Assembly: GCA_016177205.1 (NCBI GenBank)
Contig: JACOVS010000017.1
Span: 1 to 9,707 of the forward strand
From: Candidatus Aenigmatarchaeota archaeon
Lineage (GTDB): Archaea > Aenigmatarchaeota > Aenigmatarchaeia > JACPZZ01
Direction of reading: 5' to 3'
Length of the DNA stretch: 9,707 bases
Shown: positions 6,263 to 9,707 of the stretch, piece after piece
Numbering within the stretch: the stretch's first letter is position 1
Layout: every line of letters starts with the position of its first letter
The notes under the pieces: model-generated
Told to the model about the DNA's origin: nothing
The model's input: the letters and a program-made list of their open reading frames with translations, nothing else
Database searches by the model: none
Made by a program: the position numbers and the translations under genes

Positions 6263-6265
6263 GTG

Positions 6266-6289
6266 CATAGGAAACTGAAGTTTCCTATG
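6266..6289 (+). repeat. Perfect 10-bp hairpin with TGAA loop
   Basis: The arms 6266-6275 (CATAGGAAAC) and 6280-6289 (GTTTCCTATG) match exactly around TGAA. It begins 3 nt after the preceding hairpin. A DNA palindrome, TTTGATCAAA, follows at 6293-6302. Together these fill most of the gap before rpoP, and could be a processing or stability element in a polycistronic RNA, or a small mobile repeat. Confidence 0.6.
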
Positions 6290-6327
6290 AAGTTTGATCA
6301 AAAGATAGGAAAAAACGGGTAATTGTC

Positions 6328-6456
6328 ATGTACAGATGCTTGAACTGCAAGAAAGAGGTTGAAATTTCGGGAAAGAGGATACGCTGCCCCTACTGCGGGT
6401 TCAGGATTATAACAAAGACCGCGGCAGTGTCGCCGCGAAGGGTAAGGGCGAGATAA
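6328..6456 (+). CDS. rpoP: DNA-directed RNA polymerase subunit P (Rpo12)
   Basis: A 42-residue protein with the full pattern of archaeal RpoP, the homologue of eukaryotic Rpb12. It begins 'MYRCLNCKKEVEISGKRIRC', continues 'PYCGFRIITKTAA' and ends with the basic 'RRVRAR'. The zinc site is C4, C7, C20 and C23. It is an assembly and stability subunit at the Rpo3/Rpo10 platform and helps open-complex formation. Length is normal. The upstream GGGT (6317-6320) is a weak ribosome site. It follows L37Ae as in many archaea, but both its flanks are unusually hairpin-rich, so its expression may be set separately from the exosome genes. Confidence 0.93.
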   Translation: MYRCLNCKKEVEISGKRIRCPYCGFRIITKTAAVSPRRVRAR

Positions 6457-6463
6457 ATTATAA

Positions 6464-6551
6464 GGTGTTTGGAGAAACCAAATAGTTTTAGGGGATACAG
6501 ATTTCGTTGAAATCTGTACACGAAAACCGCGGTTTTCGTTGTCCAAACACC
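6464..6551 (+). repeat. Nested inverted repeats: 10-bp outer stem enclosing two hairpins
   Basis: A perfect outer stem pairs 6464-6473 (GGTGTTTGGA) with 6542-6551 (TCCAAACACC). Inside are a perfect 10-bp stem with a 3-nt loop (6496-6505 with 6509-6518) and, one base later, a perfect 20-nt palindrome (6520-6539; as RNA, 8 bp with a CGCG loop). A weak 4-bp stem (6475-6478 with 6485-6488) may add a further arm. As RNA this folds into a three- or four-way junction; as DNA it can extrude cruciforms. It starts 8 nt after the rpoP stop. No coding potential was seen. Confidence 0.65.
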
Positions 6552-6563
6552 AAAAGGGTTTTG

Positions 6564-6624
6564 CAAATCACCTTGATTTTCAAATATCAGGGTGATGATA
6601 AATAATACAAAATCAAGTGATTTG
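6564..6624 (+). promoter_or_regulatory. 16-bp stem that hides the prefoldin ribosome-binding site
   Basis: The segment 6564-6580 pairs with 6609-6624 over 16 bp with a single bulged C. The 3' arm contains GTGAT (6617-6621), the SD 5 nt before the prefoldin ATG; its partner in the 5' arm is ATCACC (6567-6572), matching the conserved archaeal 16S rRNA anti-SD. The loop holds a further 5-bp hairpin (6585-6589 with 6596-6600). If transcribed from upstream this would block initiation. A TATA-like ATAAATA (6598-6604) 26 nt before the ATG suggests an alternative, leaderless start. Confidence 0.5.
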
Positions 6625-6626
6625 GT

Positions 6627-6965
6627 ATGGAAGTCAGCGAAGAAATGCGCGGGATGATAATGCAGTTCCAGGCGTACCAGCAGCAGTCCCAGATGATAAT
6701 CGGCCAAAAGGACGCCACAAAAGCGCAGCTCATGGAAACAGACAAAACGCTGGAAGAGCTTGAAAAGGCCGGGGACAAGGAGATATACAAGTCCGTAGGC
6801 CCTATATTGATCAAAACGACCAGGGAAGAGATGAAGAAGGAGCTGTCGGAAAAAAAGGAAATGCTCGAGATACGGCTGAAAACAATGGACGCCGAGGACA
6901 AAAAAACCAGGGAAAAGATCAGGGAGCTGCAGGAAAAGATCCAAAGCTCGCTGGGCAAAAAGTAA
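6627..6965 (+). CDS. pfdB: Prefoldin beta subunit
   Basis: A 112-residue protein, close to the usual archaeal prefoldin beta length (about 115-120). Two long heptad-patterned helices (about 1-45 and 68-110) flank the beta-hairpin segment 'EIYKSVGPILIKTTREE' (about 52-68), which is the family signature (VY..VG..l....). The N-terminal helix has the Gln-rich 'MQFQAYQQQSQMIIGQK' typical of the subunit. Four beta and two alpha subunits form a jellyfish-shaped co-chaperone that holds unfolded proteins for the group II chaperonin in the cytoplasm. ATG 6627 follows GTGAT at 5 nt. The gene ends 18 nt before the UPF0147 gene. Its SD lies in an inverted repeat. Confidence 0.93.
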   Translation: MEVSEEMRGMIMQFQAYQQQSQMIIGQKDATKAQLMETDKTLEELEKAGDKEIYKSVGPILIKTTREEMKKELSEKKEMLEIRLKTMDAEDKKTREKIRELQEKIQSSLGKK

Positions 6966-6983
6966 TTCATCGGGTATCGATTA

Positions 6984-7262
6984 ATGGTGCAGGAAATGGT
7001 GCTGAAAATGTACGAACAACTTCCCCAGGTATTGCACTTGCTGGAGCAGGTGGCCATGGACCGCACGGTCCCGAGGAATATACGCACGTCTGCGGAACAG
7101 GTCACGGAAGCCATAAAAAACGAGAAAGAGCCCATGGACCTGAGGATCTCCTCGGCGATACACATACTGGACGAGGTTTCAAACGACCCCAACATCCCGC
7201 TTTACACAAGGACGCAGATCTGGAACATTGTATCGATGCTGGAAAACTGCAGGCAGAACTGA
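6984..7262 (+). CDS. UPF0147 family protein
   Basis: A 92-residue archaeal protein of the conserved but uncharacterised UPF0147 family. The recognisable parts are 'LLEQVAMDRTVPRNIRTSAE' (about 19-38), 'PMDLRISSAIHILDEVSNDP' (about 50-69) and the very conserved 'NIPLYTRTQIWNIVSMLE' near the end. It is predicted to be all-helical and cytoplasmic. The N-terminus is about 10 residues longer than I recall for the family. GGGTAT (6972-6977) is a plausible ribosome site 6 nt before ATG 6984. The gene lies 18 nt after the prefoldin gene and probably shares its mRNA, an arrangement also seen in other archaea; the function is unknown. Confidence 0.9.
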   Translation: MVQEMVLKMYEQLPQVLHLLEQVAMDRTVPRNIRTSAEQVTEAIKNEKEPMDLRISSAIHILDEVSNDPNIPLYTRTQIWNIVSMLENCRQN

Positions 7263-7274
7263 TGTTTCCTGTTA

Positions 7275-7287
7275 GAAAGGTTTAAAT
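7275..7287 (+). promoter_or_regulatory. Promoter of sepF
   Basis: The BRE/TATA-like AGAAAGGTTTAAAT (7274-7287, TATA core 7280-7287) would place the start near 7310, giving a leader of about 20 nt. The leader contains GGGAGCGAT (7317-7325), an SD-like site close before the sepF ATG at 7329. Confidence 0.6.
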
Positions 7288-7328
7288 CCATAGAAAACGA
7301 AAATTAATCAATTGCCGGGAGCGATAAG

Positions 7329-7667
7329 ATGGTATTTGAAAAACTTTTCAAGAAAAAGGGCGACATAGGAACAACCGAATACATTGAAGTCGACAGCGAG
7401 GCCATGGATTCCTCGGCCGGAAAGATGTCCATCCGGGTTGAGGCGTTAAACGATTTCAACGACACGGAAAGGATACAGAAATACCTGCGCGAAGGCTCTA
7501 TCATACTTTTGAAGATTAAGAAACTGCGCGACAGGGACTTGGGCGAATTAAAAAGGTCTGTTGAAAAGCTGCGACGCACGTCGAACGCCATCAACGGCGA
7601 CATCGCAGGCGTCGAAGAGGACTGGTTAATAGTCTGCCCGCAGTACGCGAAAGTGCACCGCGGCTAA
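7329..7667 (+). CDS. sepF: Archaeal SepF, FtsZ membrane anchor
   Basis: A 112-residue SepF (DUF552) protein. It begins with a short amphipathic, Lys-rich segment, 'MVFEKLFKKKG', the membrane-targeting helix of SepF, followed by a linker (about 12-32). The SepF core (about 33-108) includes 'IRVEALNDFNDTERIQKYLR', 'GSIILLKIKKLRDRDLGELK' and 'INGDIAGVEEDWLIVCP'. In archaea with FtsZ but without FtsA, SepF tethers the division ring to the membrane as dimers and is essential. Length is somewhat shorter than many archaeal SepF proteins, with a short linker. It has its own TATA box and SD site and sits 66 nt after the UPF0147 gene; a T-rich terminator follows. It implies FtsZ-based division in this organism. 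Confidence 0.93.
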   Translation: MVFEKLFKKKGDIGTTEYIEVDSEAMDSSAGKMSIRVEALNDFNDTERIQKYLREGSIILLKIKKLRDRDLGELKRSVEKLRRTSNAINGDIAGVEEDWLIVCPQYAKVHRG

Positions 7668-7703
7668 AATTTTTTTCTATAATTTAAATTTTAAACCAGG
7701 CTT
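7668..7703. terminator. T-rich convergent terminator
   Basis: A run of seven T (7671-7677) directly follows the sepF stop, with further T-rich stretches to about 7693, as in archaeal intrinsic termination. The opposite strand is also T-containing here and serves the end of the converging minus-strand gene. No stem-loop was found. Confidence 0.55.
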
Positions 7704-8351
7704 TTATCCAAAACGCACCTTTATCAAAGGGTCGGCCAACCCTGCGAAAGGGCTGCCGTTATAACCAACCATGAATTCACCCGGTTCACCCGTTGATATG
7801 CCAATGTGCCTGGGCTCTGACCTGATTATGCCCCTCGGGAGATTTTGTGTCAGTATGCTGCCCACGCCAACGCAAAAATCCTCGCTATCGGAAACCACAC
7901 AAACCTCGAATTCCGGATGTGTCGAGGGTTTTTTGCCTGGTATGGTCTCGATTTCCACGTTTTTGTACAATGCAAGCAGATAAGTTTTTTCCTGACCGTC
8001 CGTTACGCCGACGCCTGCGGCAGGCCCTATGCCTGCGACAGGGCCTATGTATCTCGGGTCGTAGCTCATGTCGTCCAGTGTGCCCGTATAGTAAGCGCTG
8101 TTTTCCGGCGGCCACAGCCGGCCGCATTCCACGCTCAGCGCCCTTCCTGCCTGCGGGTCAGGCGAACGGACATCACGCTGTTTTGCAACAACGCTCAAAT
8201 ATGTCTGCAGCCCGCCAACCCTTCCGCTCATTTCGTCCTCGAAAAGGTCCACGGCCCACTTTTTGGGTCTTCCATTTTTAAAAGTCTCGGCTGTTATGCG
8301 GGTGGAATAACTGAAAATCTCGGGCATGGTACGGTTATTCAATGTCTGCAT
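7704..8351 (-). CDS. Unrecognised protein, paralogue A of a three-gene family
   Basis: A 215-residue protein not recognised from any known family. No signal peptide, membrane helix or Cys cluster is seen. It has an N-terminal strand-like part, a helix 'LFEDEMSGRVGGLQTYL' (about 36-52), a Gly/Pro-rich middle with 'IGPVAGIGPAAGVGV' (102-116), a strand 'TYLLALY' (123-129), then 'EFEVCVVSDSEDF' (147-159) and 'VGVGSILTQNLP' (161-172). These blocks recur in the two genes upstream on the same strand. Start at 8351 is supported by a TATA-like CTTAAATG (8380-8373 on the minus strand) 25-26 nt ahead, fitting a leaderless mRNA; ATG at 8327 is an alternative. It is the longest of the three, with extra sequence at about 60-120 and at the C-terminus. 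Confidence 0.75.
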   Translation of the reverse strand: MQTLNNRTMPEIFSYSTRITAETFKNGRPKKWAVDLFEDEMSGRVGGLQTYLSVVAKQRDVRSPDPQAGRALSVECGRLWPPENSAYYTGTLDDMSYDPRYIGPVAGIGPAAGVGVTDGQEKTYLLALYKNVEIETIPGKKPSTHPEFEVCVVSDSEDFCVGVGSILTQNLPRGIIRSEPRHIGISTGEPGEFMVGYNGSPFAGLADPLIKVRFG

Positions 8352-8372
8352 ACGCTATTATGGAAATTAAAA

Positions 8373-8383
8373 CATTTAAGCGG
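8373..8383 (-). promoter_or_regulatory. Promoter of paralogue A, leaderless
   Basis: On the minus strand, a TATA-like CTTAAATG (8380-8373) follows AAACCG. Its centre is about 25-26 nt before the ATG at 8351, so transcription should begin at the start codon. It overlaps the last bases of the preceding gene's 3' end (stop at 8385). Confidence 0.5.
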
Positions 8384-8384
8384 T

Positions 8385-8930
8385 TTAATTCTCCCGGAAT
8401 TTTTTTGCGACATCCGGGTGCAGCTCTATCCTGGTCATGAGGCCGCCGTCCACATCTTTCGTGTATAAGCGTTTGGTCTCCTCCCTTGCGACCACGCTTG
8501 GGGGCAGGCCGGCCTGCATGATTTCCCGGGCGTCTTCAATTATTTTTTCATGGCCGGACCGCAGAAGAATTTCCACCTCGTATTCCACGCCCCTGCCGGT
8601 TGCCGTGTCCACAATAAAGGCGTCGCACAAGCCGGCCAGCATATAGGGCCTTGGCGGCAGAAAAACGCCTGACTGCGTTTGCATTATTGCTGTCCCGCCC
8701 TCGGTGTGCGTCCAGGCCTCCAGCCCCTGCTCTGCGGTTAAGTTGTGCATATACAGAGACGTCATTGCCTGGCAGGAAATCAGGTAGGCGCCCAGCTTTT
8801 CCCACCTTGCTTCCATTTCCTTCCGAAAAGTCCTGATAATGTCCGGGTTCGCGAACCTCACCCCTGCCAGCGGCTTTGGCTCGAAGTGCGCCGAGTAAAT
8901 GTGCATTTTCCCGCTGAAAGGTTCCCGCAT
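8385..8930 (-). CDS. Unrecognised protein, paralogue B of a three-gene family
   Basis: A 181-residue protein with no recognised domain and no membrane segment. It shares blocks, in the same order, with its two neighbours: helix 'FRKEMEARWEKLGAYL' (35-50), strand 'YMLAGLC' (96-102), 'EYEVEILLRSGHEKI' (116-130) and 'DAREIMQAGLPP' (133-144). An acidic/hydrophobic pattern recurs in that last part in all three proteins. The C-terminus is charged ('RIELHPDVAKKFREN'). ATG 8930 is preferred: a TATA-like TTTAAATA (8960-8953) lies 26-27 nt ahead, fitting a leaderless mRNA; ATG at 8906 (Met9) is possible. It ends 33 nt before paralogue A. Function unknown; a soluble, mixed alpha/beta fold is inferred. 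Confidence 0.72.
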   Translation of the reverse strand: MREPFSGKMHIYSAHFEPKPLAGVRFANPDIIRTFRKEMEARWEKLGAYLISCQAMTSLYMHNLTAEQGLEAWTHTEGGTAIMQTQSGVFLPPRPYMLAGLCDAFIVDTATGRGVEYEVEILLRSGHEKIIEDAREIMQAGLPPSVVAREETKRLYTKDVDGGLMTRIELHPDVAKKFREN

Positions 8931-8952
8931 TCCTATCGGTAGGAGTAACAGT

Positions 8953-8962
8953 TATTTAAAGT
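8953..8962 (-). promoter_or_regulatory. Promoter of paralogue B, leaderless
   Basis: The minus strand carries a good archaeal TATA box, TTTAAATA (8960-8953), centred 26-27 nt before the ATG at 8930. There is no SD-like GGTGAT between it and the start, which fits a leaderless transcript. Confidence 0.6.
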
Positions 8963-8999
8963 CAGGGCCTGCAAGACTGCAAACCTGGCACCCGGGAAT

Positions 9000-9443
9000 T
9001 TAAAGGCGGCGATATAAAACATTAACCGGACGCCTCCGTTCGGTCATTAAAGCGTAGATGCCTTCCAGCCGCCAGACCTTAAGCTTGTGCGTTTCACCGA
9101 CTTCTACCCAAGGCGGCAGGTTTGTTTCCATCCTTGTTCTTACGCCTTCAATGAAATCCTCGTCACCGGAAAAAATTCCAAGCTCCATGCCGCCGACTTC
9201 GTTCCTTCTGTGTCCCAGAACGGAAAAAAGGTAGGGGTCGCCTGTTCCTGTCATGCCGACAACAACATGAACGCCGTCCACAGGCACTCCCGCGTTTTTG
9301 TAAACCAGTCTTGTCCTGTTAAGCAAGTCAGCGATTCTTGCGAGCCTTCCTGACATTTGGGTGTGGAAATTTCCACCCGGCCTCTGAGGCCCTGCTTCAT
9401 AAAGAGTTGGTTCCAAACGCCGGAGATAAACAGAGGTTGTCAT
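9000..9443 (-). CDS. Unrecognised protein, paralogue C of a three-gene family
   Basis: A 147-residue protein, the shortest and probably most compact form of the family. Shared blocks are helix 'FHTQMSGRLARIADLL' (26-41), strand 'YLFSVLG' (71-77), 'MELGIFSGDEDFIEGV' (86-101) and 'ETNLPPWVEVGE' (106-117), followed by 'HKLKVWRLEGIYALM' strands. The closest visible match is with paralogue A ('EMSGR'/'QMSGR', 'SEDF.VGV'/'DEDFIEGV', 'NLP'). No signal peptide, membrane helix or zinc motif is seen, and I do not recognise the family. Its start at 9443 is 27 nt after a TATA-like TTTATAT. It lies 42 nt downstream of the aCPSF1/FttA gene on the same strand; any functional link with RNA processing is only positional. 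Confidence 0.75.
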   Translation of the reverse strand: MTTSVYLRRLEPTLYEAGPQRPGGNFHTQMSGRLARIADLLNRTRLVYKNAGVPVDGVHVVVGMTGTGDPYLFSVLGHRRNEVGGMELGIFSGDEDFIEGVRTRMETNLPPWVEVGETHKLKVWRLEGIYALMTERRRPVNVLYRRL

Positions 9444-9466
9444 TGAAATTATATGCAGAAATAAAA

Positions 9467-9480
9467 ATATAAACCAGCCA
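9467..9480 (-). promoter_or_regulatory. Promoter of paralogue C, leaderless
   Basis: On the minus strand a TATA-like TTTATAT (9473-9467) is centred 27 nt before the ATG at 9443, with GGCTGG just upstream. The box lies in the 42-nt gap after the aCPSF1 gene, and the region towards the ATG is AT-rich without an SD site. Confidence 0.55.
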
Positions 9481-9485
9481 GTTGA

Positions 9486-9707
9486 TTATTTCAGCCTGAT
9501 CGCATCCAAAACTTTCGGCGCTATCGCCTCGCACTTAAACATCTTGTGAAGGGTTTTCGCAAAGTCACTCGCTTTTGAAGGGTCCAAATGGCATAAGATA
9601 ATTCTTTCCGGCCTTGAATGAAGCTTGTATATGAAGTTGATTAATTTGCTCCTATCGGAATGGCCTGATAGTCCTTCAACTGTGTCGACTTCCATGTTTA
9701 TTTTCAA
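9486..9707 (-). CDS. fttA: aCPSF1/FttA beta-CASP ribonuclease, C-terminal part
   Basis: The frame runs off the window edge, so only the last ~73 residues are visible; the first codon shown (TTG) is internal. 'KINMEVDTVEGLSGHSDRSK' holds the beta-CASP motif B His (SGHSD), and 'RPERIILCHLDPSK' holds the motif C His. The end 'APKVLDAIRLK' is characteristic of archaeal aCPSF1 (KH-KH-metallo-beta-lactamase-beta-CASP). This enzyme cleaves nascent RNA and is the general transcription-termination factor (FttA) of archaea. After motif C His, most family members have Gly-Glu or Gly-Asp; here it is Leu-Asp. The KH and lactamase domains lie outside the window. Another archaeal beta-CASP nuclease cannot be ruled out, but the C-terminal ending favours aCPSF1. 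Confidence 0.88.
   Translation of the reverse strand: MKINMEVDTVEGLSGHSDRSKLINFIYKLHSRPERIILCHLDPSKASDFAKTLHKMFKCEAIAPKVLDAIRLK

Noticed and set aside
6390..7195. Long minus-strand open frames opposite the prefoldin and UPF0147 genes
   Set aside because: They mirror strongly conserved plus-strand genes, have low-complexity Ser/Phe/Leu-rich products and match no family; they are shadows of the coding strand.
8000..8060. Short repeated and inverted GC-rich words inside paralogue A
   Set aside because: They encode the Gly/Pro/Ala-rich 'GPVAGIGPAAGVGV' segment and are explained by low-complexity protein sequence.
7771..8468. Plus-strand open frames across the paralogue A region
   Set aside because: The minus-strand frames have promoters at leaderless spacing and shared blocks with two neighbouring genes; the plus-strand products are Cys/Arg-rich without family-like patterns.
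1..9707. CRISPR array, tRNA, rRNA or insertion sequence
   Set aside because: No regularly spaced direct repeats, no tRNA or rRNA-like stretches, and no transposase frame or terminal repeats were seen.

Overview
This is an archaeal window. It carries the archaeal exosome/SBDS superoperon, the archaeal RNA polymerase subunit RpoP, archaeal prefoldin beta, an archaeal SepF, and the C-terminus of an aCPSF1/FttA-type beta-CASP ribonuclease. Archaeal TATA-like boxes and GGTGAT-type Shine-Dalgarno (SD) sites are visible throughout. SepF points to an FtsZ-dividing archaeon (Euryarchaeota-grade or DPANN) rather than a crenarchaeon. The compact layout and several unusual small proteins would suit a DPANN or metagenome-derived lineage, but the phylum cannot be fixed from this window.

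Layout. 1-1833: the 3' part of a long, sequon-rich surface protein with Ig-like repeats, overlapping by 4 nt a small winged-helix regulator. 1834-2481: a MazE/MazF toxin-antitoxin pair with its own promoter. 2506-2720: a broken chimeric remnant, a DUF2283-like gene start joined to the tail of a VapC (PIN) toxin. 2721-2889: promoter and a long 5' leader with a strong hairpin. 2890-6186: SBDS, rrp4, rrp41, rrp42 and L37Ae, tightly packed and co-directional. 6187-6626: two hairpin-rich intergenic stretches flanking the 42-codon rpoP gene; the second places the SD of the prefoldin gene inside a 16-bp stem. 6627-7262: prefoldin beta and a UPF0147 protein. 7329-7667: sepF with its own promoter. 7668-7703: T-rich convergent terminator. 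7704-9443, minus strand: three consecutive unrecognised genes that look like diverged copies of one another, each with a TATA-like box 25-27 nt before its ATG, as expected for leaderless mRNAs. 9486-9707, minus strand: C-terminus of aCPSF1/FttA.

How it fits together. The plus-strand core is an RNA-metabolism and ribosome-biogenesis operon (SBDS with the Rrp4/Rrp41/Rrp42 exosome) linked to a ribosomal protein, an RNA polymerase subunit and a co-chaperone. The psmA gene often found upstream in other archaea is absent; a toxin-antitoxin scar region sits there. The Brix and Pcc1 genes often found near rpoP are also not seen; structured intergenic DNA takes that place. The most promising undescribed elements are the three-paralogue family on the minus strand and the nested inverted repeats between rpoP and the prefoldin gene.
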